Source: Myxococcales bacterium (GTDB taxonomy: Bacteria; Myxococcota_A; Polyangia; Polyangiales; JADJMO01). Taken from it: a stretch of 64,000 nt of DNA. How positions within the stretch are numbered: position 1 is the first letter of the stretch; every line of letters starts with the position of its first letter. A program made the translations under genes and the position numbers. Shown piece by piece: positions 1 through 9,378 of this stretch. Below the pieces are notes generated by a model that was given only the letters and a program-made list of their open reading frames with translations, was not told the DNA's origin and ran no database searches. The stretch spans positions 164,885-228,884 of the forward strand of contig JADJMO010000021.1 of the NCBI GenBank assembly GCA_016709545.1, written 5' to 3'.

Positions 1-655
1 CTTGTCGACCGAGAACCCGGTCGTGACGAGGCGGGTGCCATCGAGGTCGAAGGGACATCGTGTCGACGCAGACGAGGTTCGGCAGCGGTGAGAGCCCGAG
101 CGTCTTGAGGTCGACGACGTCGGTCGCGAGCCGCTTCTTTCCGTCCGCAAGCTTGGTGTACACGAGCGCGAGGAGCCCCGCCTTCGGCTCGACGACGAAG
201 CGACGCACCATGCCGTAGGTCGCGACGATCTTGCCGTCCCGCCGAACGGCGAGCGTCCACTGCAGGTCGGATGGGCCGTGCTGTCCGAAAGCCAGCACCG
301 TGGTCCCGTCGGCGAGCGCCGTCTCGGACTCGGGCTTGGCCACCTTGGGATCGAACCCCGGGGCCGCGCGGTCCACGTCCTCGGACAGCCGGCGCGCGTA
401 GGCCGAAGCCGGCACCGGGGCGGACAGGACCTGGAGGAACGGCGCCAGCGTGGGCAACGGCTTCGGTGGCGGCGGGGGCTCGCTGGTGGGCGCAGCGGAG
501 GGGATGGTCGCCGTCTTCGGTTCCGGCAGCGGCGTGGTGGAGGTGGACGAAGGCGCCGACGGGGCGGCCACCTCCGGCGTGTCCCGTGCCACGGGTGTCG
601 CCTCGCGAGAGCAGGCCACGAGGGACATCGAGAGGACGGCAGCGGTCGCGCGCAT
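1..655 (-). CDS. Lipoprotein of unknown function (3' end outside window, apparent frameshift)
   Basis: Predicted lipoprotein; it starts at an ATG at 655 and runs off the left edge. Residues 1-15 form a lipoprotein signal with lipobox LVAC (Cys15). Residues about 16-75 are a Pro/Ala/Ser/Thr-rich linker, followed by a segment without motifs I recognise. Near 51-62 the frame slips by one base: the frame in use reads NLVCVDT and then turns implausible, while a sensible continuation (FDLDGTRLVTTGFSVDK) lies in another frame. An indel beside the G run at 52-54 is the likely cause. The neighbours give no hint of function. Confidence 0.6.
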   Translation of the reverse strand, partial: MRATAAVLSMSLVACSREATPVARDTPEVAAPSAPSSTSTTPLPEPKTATIPSAAPTSEPPPPPKPLPTLAPFLQVLSAPVPASAYARRLSEDVDRAAPGFDPKVAKPESETALADGTTVLAFGQHGPSDLQWTLAVRRDGKIVATYGMVRRFVVEPKAGLLALVYTKLADGKKRLATDVVDLKTLGLSPLPNLVCVDTMSLRPRWHPPRHDRVLGRQ

Positions 656-914
656 GCCCTAGGAACGCTCGACGGGCCCAGGTTCGTCAATGCTCGGGAC
701 GGCGAGTCCTTCTTCCCAGCCTTCGGCAACATCGCGACGTCGCCGCCGACCAGTCCTTGGATCCGTGCTCGCATCCCGACCTTCGCCGACGCCCCCGTCC
801 CGGGAGACTCGGGGCTTGGTTTCGTGACGCCGCGTTCGCGTCCTGCGTCCAGCGAGCTCGGCGCGAGCGCGCGCGCTCTGGCCAGGATCGACGCCGTGTC
901 CTACGACCCCTTTC

Positions 915-1319
915 ATGGGAACCTGGGGACCGGGCACGTTCGAGAACGACCACGCGCTCGACTGGTGGGGAGACCTCCGCGAAGGAAGCCCGTCGCTGGC
1001 GCGCGAGGTGCTCGAGAGCGTGGCGAACGCCGCACCCGACGCCGACCTCGACGCCGACGACTGCTGCGAGGCGCTGGTCGCCGCCGAGTTCGTGGCGGCC
1101 GCTGTCGGTCGTGGGATCGACCGGCTGCCCAGCGAGGAGGCGGAGGCATGGCTCGAGGAGCACGGCGCGGCGCTCGAATGCCTCGCGCTCGCGCGCACCG
1201 CCGTGGAGAAGATCGAATCCAGGTCGGAGCTCCAGGAGCTCTGGGACGAGGGCGGTCGCGACGAGGACTGGCACGCGAACGTTGCGGAGCTGCGGAGCCG
1301 CCTCGCAGAGGCCTCGTGA
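915..1319 (+). CDS. DUF4259 domain protein
   Basis: Small cytosolic protein of 134 residues. The N-terminus (MGTWGPGTFENDHALDW) is the hallmark opening of the DUF4259 family, whose biochemical role is not known; the rest is acidic and helical (many Glu, Asp, Ala). There is no signal peptide or membrane segment. The stop codon overlaps the GTG start of the next gene by four bases (GTGA), so the two are very probably co-transcribed and translationally coupled. The neighbour is a DUF4304 protein, another small family common in genome regions of unknown or immunity-like function. Family assignment is firm; function is unknown. Confidence 0.8.
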   Translation: MGTWGPGTFENDHALDWWGDLREGSPSLAREVLESVANAAPDADLDADDCCEALVAAEFVAAAVGRGIDRLPSEEAEAWLEEHGAALECLALARTAVEKIESRSELQELWDEGGRDEDWHANVAELRSRLAEAS

Positions 1320-1885
1320 ACAGGGAGCTGCTGAAGAGGATCGCGCCGTCCCTTCGTGCCCTCGGCTTTCGTGGCTCTGGCCAGAACTACCGGAAGACCG
1401 AGGGCGACTTCGTCTTCATCATCAACTTCCAGGGCAGCAAGTGGGGTGATGCGTTCTTCGTCAACCTGGGCGCGCAGCCCACCTTCATCCCGGCCGAGGG
1501 TGACGCGGACCTGGAGCGGCTGAAGGAGTACCAGTGCATCCTCCAAGCGAGAGTGGGGGGCGACTGGCCGTGGAACCTCTGCGAGGCGCAGTTCGCGTCG
1601 CTGGAGCAGCAGATCACGAGCAAACAGGCCGCCTTCTTCGGGCACGCCCAGACCCTGCGGACTGCGCTCGCGGTCGACTCGCCGGACTCGCTCCTGGCGA
1701 GGTTCAGTGCCGGCACCACCAAGGCACGTGCGGCGCTGCACCTGGCTCGCGCGGCCGTCAGGCTCGGCCACCTGGTGACGGCGCGTGGCCTGGTCGAACG
1801 TGGATTCGAACTGGCCGGCGATCGCGCAACGCTGTTGCTCGCCGACCTCCAGCGTGTGCGAGACGAGACCGCGGCCTACCGCTGA
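1316..1885 (+). CDS. DUF4304 domain protein
   Basis: Cytosolic protein of 189 residues. The GTG start at 1316 is chosen because it overlaps the stop of the DUF4259 gene and because the DUF4304 pattern begins at once: a short helix, GFRGSGQNYRK, then a beta strand reading FVFIINFQGSKWG and FFVNLGAQP. The second half (residues about 95-189) is Ala/Leu/Arg-rich and helical, longer than a minimal DUF4304 domain. No catalytic motif is visible. Many DUF4304 proteins sit beside other small DUF genes, but their role is not established, so I assign none. The open reading frame continues far upstream, but that part has no coding character. Confidence 0.75.
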   Translation: MNRELLKRIAPSLRALGFRGSGQNYRKTEGDFVFIINFQGSKWGDAFFVNLGAQPTFIPAEGDADLERLKEYQCILQARVGGDWPWNLCEAQFASLEQQITSKQAAFFGHAQTLRTALAVDSPDSLLARFSAGTTKARAALHLARAAVRLGHLVTARGLVERGFELAGDRATLLLADLQRVRDETAAYR

Positions 1886-1948
1886 AGCCATCGAGGCTTC
1901 ACTCCGGGTCGGGAGAAGGCGTCAGCGTGAACGCGATCTGCGTGCCGC

Positions 1949-2332
1949 TCAGACCGACAAGACGACGACCCCCGCGAAATGCCCACCGAGGCGCTCGAAG
2001 TCGGCGACGTCTCCCGTGAGCACGATGCCGTCGAGCATCGCCGCGGTCGCCATCACCATGGCGTCGACCGTCAGGCGAGCATCGACGCCGCGCAGACGCG
2101 ACAAGGCGACGCCGGCGGCCTGCGCCGTGGCCAGGGACGCGACGACCCGCGTGGCCGCGAGGATCGTTTCCCGGCGATCGGTACGACCGCGCCACCACTC
2201 CGCCACCACGGGCAGCGGCACGACGAGGTGGGCGCGCCCCGCACGGGCCAGCTGGAAGAAGCCGACCATGCGCGCCTTGCCGCGCTCCGCCGCGACGAGG
2301 GCGGAGGTGTCGAGCACGTACGTGGAGGTCAC
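1949..2332 (-). CDS. vapC: VapC-type PIN-domain ribonuclease toxin
   Basis: Toxin of a type II toxin-antitoxin pair; PIN-domain VapC proteins are Mg-dependent endoribonucleases that cut tRNA or rRNA. The 127-residue length fits. The acidic quartet is visible: Asp8 in LDTSALVAAERGK, Glu45 in VVAEWW, Asp90 in TVDAMVMATA and Asp108 in LTGDVADF. The GTG start at 2332 overlaps the antitoxin stop (GTGA), the usual order of antitoxin first and toxin second. Expression is probably controlled through the palindrome at the antitoxin start. The RNA target cannot be told from sequence. Confidence 0.88.
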   Translation of the reverse strand: MTSTYVLDTSALVAAERGKARMVGFFQLARAGRAHLVVPLPVVAEWWRGRTDRRETILAATRVVASLATAQAAGVALSRLRGVDARLTVDAMVMATAAMLDGIVLTGDVADFERLGGHFAGVVVLSV

Positions 2333-2616
2333 GCGGCCGCCCCGCGCCTCTTGCCCTTCTTCGCGCGCACCTCGGCGCCGATGGCCGATTCGAGGGCGTC
2401 GAGCTCGGCAGGCGACATCGGCCGCTGGCCGCGCTCGCGGAGGTACTGTCCCGCGGCCAACCTCCGCCGCGCCTCCGCCGCGAGATCGGTGACCGCGGCC
2501 GACACGTTTCCGCCGAAATCCGCGTCGGCGAGCGCCTTGAGCGCTCTCTTGGTCTCGACGTCGACGGACACCGAGAACGTCTCGGTGGCGCCCGGGCGGC
2601 GTCGCTTCGCCTTCAT
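2329..2616 (-). CDS. VapB-like antitoxin
   Basis: Protein of 95 residues directly upstream of and overlapping vapC, so almost certainly its antitoxin. The N-terminal third (about residues 10-45, TETFSVSVDVETKRALKAL) has the strand-helix-helix pattern expected of a ribbon-helix-helix DNA-binding domain. The C-terminal half is charged, ends in a Lys/Arg/Ala cluster, and would bind and neutralise the toxin. The ATG at 2616 lies inside a perfect inverted repeat (2615-2632), suggesting autoregulation by the antitoxin or the VapBC complex. It is 37 bases downstream of a kinase gene on the same strand but probably has its own promoter. Confidence 0.75.
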   Translation of the reverse strand: MKAKRRRPGATETFSVSVDVETKRALKALADADFGGNVSAAVTDLAAEARRRLAAGQYLRERGQRPMSPAELDALESAIGAEVRAKKGKRRGAAA

Positions 2617-2632
2617 GCTACAACGATAGCAT
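2615..2632 (-). promoter_or_regulatory. Palindromic operator at the vapBC start
   Basis: Perfect inverted repeat with arms ATGCTA and TAGCAT and a 6-base centre, in an AT-rich patch unlike its surroundings. It overlaps the antitoxin ATG, and read on the minus strand it contains TATGCT, a fair -10 element. Binding here would block the promoter, and transcripts starting from this -10 would have almost no leader. The inverted repeat is seen; the operator role is inferred. Confidence 0.5.
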
Positions 2633-2653
2633 ACCAGCCGAGGCCACTGAGGA

Positions 2654-4040
2654 TCACTCCGTCGCGTGCACCGCGTCGTCGCCCCACGGGCGAAGGGGAG
2701 GCGCGAGCACCGGTGGAGTCCTGGCGAGCGGGGACCGGGCGAGGGTCGCGGACGTGGACGGGGACGCCGACGGCGCTGCGAGCACTGGCGCGACTGACGC
2801 GATCGCCGAGGGCGGCGGCGTGAGGGGCGCGGCGCGCGAGGAGAACGTCTCCCCTGCCAGCGCCGACGCCGAGGCGCCGCGCTCTCCCTGCGAGAGGACG
2901 CTCCCGCCGACGACGAGCGCCGAGTCCGAGCAGGAAGACGAGACCGACGCGGCCCAAGTCCCTGCGCGCCCGCGGGGCCTTTGTCGTCGCCTCCACCGGC
3001 GACAGCGTGTGGTGCTCGCCGGGAACCGGCGTGCGCAGCGCGACGTGGGCGCGTCGCGCCCGTATCGTCGCCCGCTCGATCGCCACCGCCACCGTGTGCC
3101 GACGCTGGGCGAGCCGATCGCCCAGGTGTCGCTCCACGAACGCGGCGACGTCGCTCGCCGTGCTCCCGCCGACGTCGGCCAGCGCCTCCTCGAGGGCCTG
3201 CCCGAGCTCCGCGGCGGTCGCGAATCGCTCCCCGGGCTCGTGGCTCAGCGCGCGGCGTACGGTCCGGCGCACCCCTTCGGGCACCCCGCGCAGCGGCGCG
3301 GCCGGGCGGCCCGAGGCGAGGATCGCCATGGTCTCCTCCTGCGAGTCGCCCTCGAAGGGCAGCCTCCCCGCGATCAGCTCGTAGAGCACGACGCCGACGG
3401 CCCAGACGTCCACCCTCCGATCGATCGCCGCGCCGGCGAGCTGCTCGGGCGCCATGTACGGAGCCTTCCCCTTGAAGTGACCGTCCGCCGTCGTCGCGGC
3501 GCTGCGCGCCTCGGCCCGCGCGATGCCGAAGTCGATCAGCTTCACCGCGCCGCTGGCGGTCAGCAGCACGTTCTGCGGCGACACGTCACGGTGGACGACG
3601 CCGAGCCATCGGTGCTGGTCGTCGCGGGCCTCGTGGGCGGCGTGAAGGCCGGCGCAGAGATCGGCCGCGATGCGGAGCGCGATGCTTACCGGCACGCGCT
3701 CGCCCGCCCTGGCCGCTGCCCGCCGGAGCCGCGACAGCGACTCGCCGTCGACGTATTCGATCGCGAGGAACAGCTGTTCGTCGCGCGCGCCCACGGCGAG
3801 CGTGTGGGCGACGTTCGGGTGCACGACGCGCGACGCGATGCGCGCCTCGTCCGCGAACATCCGCTGGAAGTGGTCGTCCTCGGCGAGGTGAGCCTTCACC
3901 TGCTTGAGCGCCACGAGGCGCCCGTCGGCGGCGCGCCCGAGCCACACGATGGCCATCCCGCCCTCCGCGAGCGGCGCCAGCACCTCGTATCGCCCCAGCA
4001 AGTCGCCCGGCTGGATGCCGGAGCAAGAGAACCAAGTCAT
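2654..4040 (-). CDS. Hanks-type Ser/Thr protein kinase with C-terminal membrane anchor (apparent frameshift)
   Basis: Signalling kinase of the kind abundant in myxobacteria. Start ATG at 4040, just before the domain: Lys46 in VALK, catalytic loop HRDVSPQN (His150-Asp152), DFG at 170-172 and APE at 197-199, so it should be active. The catalytic domain ends near residue 290. Further on, at about 2916-2923, the frame slips by one base: in the downstream frame a hydrophobic stretch (LVVGGSVL, joined to VFLLGLG) makes one membrane helix, followed by a Pro/Ala/Ser tail outside the cell that ends at 2654. In the uncorrected frame that tail turns into Arg-rich nonsense. I read this as an indel. The substrate is unknown. 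Confidence 0.85.
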
Positions 4041-4345
4041 GCGCGTCTCCGTTGCGAGGTCCACGGCGAAGGAGCTCACCTCTCGAGCAACGCGCGTTCC
4101 TCGATGCAGACGTGATCGTATGCGCGGATCGATCGTGCCTCGCGCGCTGGTCCACGAGCGTCGAGCGCGCGCGCGCCCCGAGGAAACACGAGGCTCCGTG
4201 ATCCATCGCAACCCGCGGTCCGTGAGGGGTGATCGATCCGATCGCGCGCCTCGGATCGAATCGATCCGAGCGCAGCTTGTGCCACGCTGCGCGGACCGTC
4301 CGATGACGCATCGCGACGCGCCCGCCCACCAGCGTTGCCCTCGGG
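4041..4345. other. Intergenic region between AraC regulator and kinase
   Basis: About 305 bases with no credible gene on either strand. The only structure I see is the 21-bp palindrome at 4250-4270, listed separately, plus several scattered copies of GATCGAT/GATCGATC around it. The promoter of the kinase should lie here, but I cannot place it. Confidence 0.5.
4250..4270. promoter_or_regulatory. Perfect 10-bp-arm inverted repeat
   Basis: Arms CTCGGATCGA and TCGATCCGAG flank a single central A. It lies 76 bases past the end of the AraC gene and 210 bases before the kinase start (both minus strand). There is no T run on either side, so it is more likely an operator or a factor-assisted transcript end than an intrinsic terminator. 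The repeat is seen; the role is inferred. Confidence 0.45.
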
Positions 4346-5235
4346 CTAGCCGGTCGCGTCTGCGATGTCCTGGCTGGGGGGCACGCCGAACTTGCGCGCG
4401 TACTCCCGGCTGAACTGGCTCGGGCTCTCGTACCCGATCTCGAACGCGGTGGCAGTGACCGAGGCGCCGCCCGCGAGGAGTCGCCGGGCCTCGAGCAGGC
4501 GCAGCTCCTTCTGGTACTGGAGCGGCGTCGTCGACGTGATCGTCTTGAAGTGCTGGTGGAAGGACGACGTGCTCATGCCCACGCGTCGCGCGAGCTCCGG
4601 GATGGCGAGCGGCGAACGGATGTCGCCTCGGATGTGGCCGATGGCGCGGGCGATGGCGCTCGCCTGGCTGTCGTGGCGAAGCAGTCTGCGGAGCATGCCG
4701 CCGAAGGGAGCCACGAGCAGGCGGTAGTGGATCTCCTTTAGGACGAGGGGGCCGAGCACCTCGCATCCGCCGGATGATCGGCGAGCGCGAGGTATCGGCC
4801 CAGGGCATCGAGGAGCCCGGCGTCCGCCCGTTGGGTCTCCGCCGCACGAGCGCGTTCGGAGTCGAGCGCCGACGGTGCGACCTCGTCGTAGAGCTTCCTG
4901 AGGGTGGCGACGTTCACCTCGAAGACCAGCGCCAGGTACGGCGCCTTCGTGATCCGGGAGCGCACGGGCAGGTCGTGGCTCACGAGGAGACACTCGCCCG
5001 GGCCGAACGAGATCGCCTGCTCTCCGAGGGAGACCTGTTTTGCGCCTCGGAGGATCAGGCATAGGACGGGCTGGTACAGCGACGCCTCGAGGGAGCTCGG
5101 GGAGCCTCGCCGGAGGAGCACGAGGTCTTCCATCGGACGCGTCACCTCTTGTCGGCCATTCTCCGCGGCCGAGAAGCGGCGAGACGCTTGCTCGACGAGC
5201 CTTTCCAGGTGCGTGCCACGGTTGCCGGCGACCAT
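4346..5235 (-). CDS. AraC-family regulator with AraC_N sensor domain (apparent frameshift)
   Basis: Transcription regulator of about 296 residues. The N-terminal half (to about residue 155, with LYQPVLCLILRGAKQVSLG and GECLLVSHDLPV) matches the AraC_N effector domain. The C-terminal 100 residues hold two helix-turn-helix motifs (IPELARRVGMSTSSFHQHFK and a second ending YESPSQFSREYARKFG). The halves lie in different frames: near 4759-4766 one base is missing (GCG GAG expected, GCGAG present). The gene is divergent from an aldo/keto reductase, the classic arrangement for regulator and target. The 157-base gap holds the palindrome GAGAATTCTC at 5259-5268. Confidence 0.8.
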
Positions 5236-5392
5236 GGCTGGAGCCTACGCCGGATGGAGAGAATTCTCCTCGTGCTTGGAGGATCGAGCATGCACTTCGG
5301 AGGAAAGGGCAGGCGGCCTGCACCGCGGGCGGGTAGGGTCGAGTCGTCTCGAACAGGGCTCTCGATCGCCCACGAACCAAGGAGCGACCTCC

Positions 5393-6358
<966 letters not shown>

Positions 6359-6459
6359 CGGCCACGAACCCCGTAGTCGAGCAAGCCCGCGCACCGCCAG
6401 AGTGAAGTGAGTTCGTCCACGCTTGGAGCTAGAATCCGCCGAGAGCTCCCGAACGTCCG

Positions 6460-7599
6460 ATGCGATCGTTCTTCCCTCTTCTCCTCGCTGTCGGCTGCGC
6501 GCGCGTGCCGCCCACCTCCTCGGCGCCGCCGTCGCCCGCCGCGCCGTCGGGCGACCCCTGCTCGCAGACGGTGAACGTCGACGGGGTGAACGCGCTGCCG
6601 CTGTCGTGCCAGCCCTTCGGTGCGACCTCGTCGAAGTCGCCGCCCCAGCCCGCGGACGGGCTCGTGTTGCCCGCGAGCTACTCCTTCTCGGACGACTACG
6701 CAGAGTGCAAGCACGCCCTCCCGACGGCGGAGCAAGGGGACTGCAACGCGTGCTGGGCCTTCTCCGTCGCCGGCCAGCTCTCCACGCGTGTCTGCAAGGC
6801 TCGGTATCGCGCGGGCACGACCGCGTACGACGTGCTCTCGCCGCAGATGGTGCTGAGCTGCACGGCGCGCGCGTTCCCCCGCACGAACGGCTGCGCGGCC
6901 GCGGGCGGGAGGCCCGCCGAAGCCCTGCAGTGGATGGCTGGCCACTACCTGGTGAACGAGGCCTGCGTCCCCTACCGCTCCACCGACGATCCGCTCGCGT
7001 CGCAATGCCCCGAGATGCTCCACGAGTGCCCCACCAAGGAGCGGTTCACGGTGTCTGCGGCTGGATACGTGATCGGCGACGAAGAGGCGATGAAGCGCGC
7101 CATCTACCGCAGCGGGCCCATCGCCTCCATCCTGCGGCTGTCGGCTTCACTCCACGACTTCGCCGGCGGCGAGGCGATCTTCGCGCTGACGAAGGCCGAC
7201 CGCGATCGCTTCAGTCACGAGGACGTCTGCGACGAAAAGCTCGTGAAGAAGAGACCCATCCCCGGCTACTGCTACCTGAACGGGAAGGACGGCTCGCGGA
7301 AGACGAGGGCGAATCACGTCGTGCTGGTGTTCGGCTGGGGCGAGGATCCGACCACCAAGGAGAGGTACTGGATCGTGCGAAACTGGTGGGGCGAGGAGCA
7401 ATACGCCCTCTGGGGCGGAGACAGCCTGGCGAAGCCGTACGGCGGCAGATCCGTGCTCGGAACGCCGCCCGCGAAGCCGCCCAGCGGACCGTTCCTTCGA
7501 ATGAAGAGAGGCATCGATCCCGAGGGCGACGTGGACGCCGCCGGGGGGTTGATCACCAACCCGAGCTTCCTCGTGTCCGTCCCGACGTCCAAGAAGTGA
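6460..7599 (+). CDS. Papain-like (C1 family) cysteine protease lipoprotein
   Basis: Secreted, lipid-anchored protease of 379 residues, rare in bacteria and resembling cathepsins in layout. Residues 1-13 are a lipoprotein signal (LLLAVGC, Cys13), followed by a Pro/Ser linker. The active site is complete: oxyanion Gln92 and nucleophile Cys98 in QGDCNACWAFS, His286 in NHVVLVFGWG, and Asn308 in WIVRNWWG. At least ten further Cys residues suggest disulfides. There is no typical inhibitory propeptide; only about 70 residues precede the catalytic domain, so it may be made active or bound by an unseen partner. It stands alone between an aldo/keto reductase and a convergent AraC gene. Confidence 0.87.
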   Translation: MRSFFPLLLAVGCARVPPTSSAPPSPAAPSGDPCSQTVNVDGVNALPLSCQPFGATSSKSPPQPADGLVLPASYSFSDDYAECKHALPTAEQGDCNACWAFSVAGQLSTRVCKARYRAGTTAYDVLSPQMVLSCTARAFPRTNGCAAAGGRPAEALQWMAGHYLVNEACVPYRSTDDPLASQCPEMLHECPTKERFTVSAAGYVIGDEEAMKRAIYRSGPIASILRLSASLHDFAGGEAIFALTKADRDRFSHEDVCDEKLVKKRPIPGYCYLNGKDGSRKTRANHVVLVFGWGEDPTTKERYWIVRNWWGEEQYALWGGDSLAKPYGGRSVLGTPPAKPPSGPFLRMKRGIDPEGDVDAAGGLITNPSFLVSVPTSKK

Positions 7600-7652
7600 T
7601 CCGATTGGACGGCCCTTGCGCCCGCGAGGCGGCTCTCCGAGCTCTGGCGTGT

Positions 7653-8462
7653 TCAGATCGCGCGTTCGGGTACACCGCGGTACGCGCCGGGCGTGCACCC
7701 CACCACTCGGACGAAGTGGCGGTGCAGCTGGCTCTGGTCGCAGAACCCGACGCGCGGGGCGACGTCGGACGCAGCCGCGCCTCGACGCAAGAGGATGCAC
7801 GCGCGCGCGATCCGCGCCCGGGTCAGGAACGCGTACGGCGGCATGCCGAGCTCCCGCGAGAACGCACGGCAGAGATGGTACTTGTCGGTGCGCGCGTGAT
7901 CCGCGAGGTCGTCGAGCGTGATCTTCTCGGCGAGGTTCGCGAGCAGGAACTCACGCGCGCGGCGCACGCTCGGCCGCAGGCGCGGGCTGCGCGGGCTCGC
8001 TGTGAGGAACGACGTGAACGTCGCGACGGCCTCGGTGACGGCGACGTCGACGACGAAGCGGTCCGCCGCTCCAGCGAGGATCACGTCGTGGAGGCGCCGG
8101 AGCGGAGCGAGGCGATCGTCGCGAGGGTGCACCTGCACGTCGGCGAGCCGGCCGTGCAGCCCGTGATCCATCGCGAGTCGGGACGCCTCGATCAGCGCGG
8201 CATCGAACGACACGAGCTGGTAGGTGCCCGGCGACTCACGATGGAGGTCCCGGTGGAGCTGTCCTGGTTGCTTCAGGTTGAGCGTGCCGGGCGTCTGCGT
8301 GTAGCTGTCGCCGTCGATCGTCGAGCTCGCGCTACCGTCGAGCGTGAAGCTGACGCCGTAGTGCGCCTTCATGCCGCGATAGAGCTGCGTGGTCTTCCGG
8401 ATGCGCAGGAAGTCCACGCCGGGCGCGAGCGAGCCGTGCAGGCGAGTCACGCGTCGGAGCAT
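7653..8462 (-). CDS. AraC-family transcription regulator
   Basis: Regulator of 269 residues. An N-terminal cupin-like sensor (about 1-150, with YGVSFTLDGSAS and TLNLKQPGQLHR) is followed by the AraC DNA-binding domain: first helix-turn-helix ITLDDLADHARTDKYHLCRA, second ending in VGFCDQSQLHRHFVRVVG and the family terminus PGAYR. The start at 8462 is preferred because it leaves an 87-base gap to the divergent short-chain dehydrogenase, its likely target. Longer versions would overlap that gene. The inducer is unknown. Confidence 0.83.
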   Translation of the reverse strand: MLRRVTRLHGSLAPGVDFLRIRKTTQLYRGMKAHYGVSFTLDGSASSTIDGDSYTQTPGTLNLKQPGQLHRDLHRESPGTYQLVSFDAALIEASRLAMDHGLHGRLADVQVHPRDDRLAPLRRLHDVILAGAADRFVVDVAVTEAVATFTSFLTASPRSPRLRPSVRRAREFLLANLAEKITLDDLADHARTDKYHLCRAFSRELGMPPYAFLTRARIARACILLRRGAAASDVAPRVGFCDQSQLHRHFVRVVGCTPGAYRGVPERAI

Positions 8463-8549
8463 ACTCAGCCGCGCGGCCGCGGCTTGTGCATTCTTGGCAG
8501 CTGCAAGGACGCCCAAGACCGCGCCGCGCGCCGCTCGCACAGTGCGGCC

Positions 8550-9264
8550 ATGAAGCAGACAGTCCTCGTCACGGGAGCCAACAAGGGAATCGGATACGAG
8601 ACGGCGCGCCAGCTCGCCGGGCTCGGCATGACGGTGCTCGTCGGGGCGCGCGATCGCGAGCGCGGCGAGCGGGCGGTGGAACGCCTGCGTGAACGAGCGT
8701 CCGGCGTGCACCTCGTCCAGCTCGACATCACGGACGCGAAGAGCATCGCCGCGGCGTTCGAGGACGTCAGCGCGCGCTTCGGGCGCCTCGACGCGCTCGT
8801 GAACAACGCCGGCATCGGCAACGCCAGCGACCTGCCGTCGAAGCAGAGCCTCGCGGACATGCGCACCCTGCTCGAGGCGAACCTCCTCGGCCCGATCGCG
8901 GTCACGCAGGCGTTCCTTCCGCTGCTCGCCACCGGCGCGCGCATCGTGAATGTCTCGAGCTCGCTCGGCTCGCTGGGCCTGGCCGCCGATCCGACGAGCC
9001 GCATCGCGGCGTGGAACGCGCTGTTCGGCTACTCCGCGTCGAAGACCGCGCTCAACGCGTTCACCCTGCGCCTCGCGCTCGAGCTGCGCGAGAGGCGATC
9101 AGGTGAACCCGGCGTGCCCGGGCTACGTCGCGACCGATCTGAACGGGCACCGCGGGCTGCGCACGGTCGAGCAAGGTGCGGCCATCGTCGTGCGCCTCGC
9201 CAGTCTGGCGGACGACGGCCCGACCGGCGGCTTCTTCGACGACGCCGGCGAGGTCGCCTGGTAG
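8550..9264 (+). CDS. Short-chain dehydrogenase/reductase (apparent frameshift)
   Basis: NAD(P)-dependent SDR of about 238 residues. The cofactor motif TGANKGIG (8-15), NNAG (85-88), Ser137 in NVSSS, and the catalytic Tyr161 and Lys165 in YSASK are all present. Closest in feel to carbonyl reductase-like SDRs. Near 9090-9096 the frame slips by one base: before it the protein reads LALELRE, after it QVNPACPGYVATDL, the expected next motif, comes from another frame and ends at 9264. The two pieces join without loss of a conserved block, so I treat this as an error in the sequence. Divergent from an AraC regulator. Confidence 0.8.
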
Positions 9265-9378
9265 AGCGCCCTTCGCCCGCAGCAACGTGACATTCGCGTG
9301 CGTCGCCGAGGCGATGCCCTCGATGCGGTCGAAGACTGCGGCGTGGCGGCGCACGTCGGATCGAAGAGAGCCAGCCGC

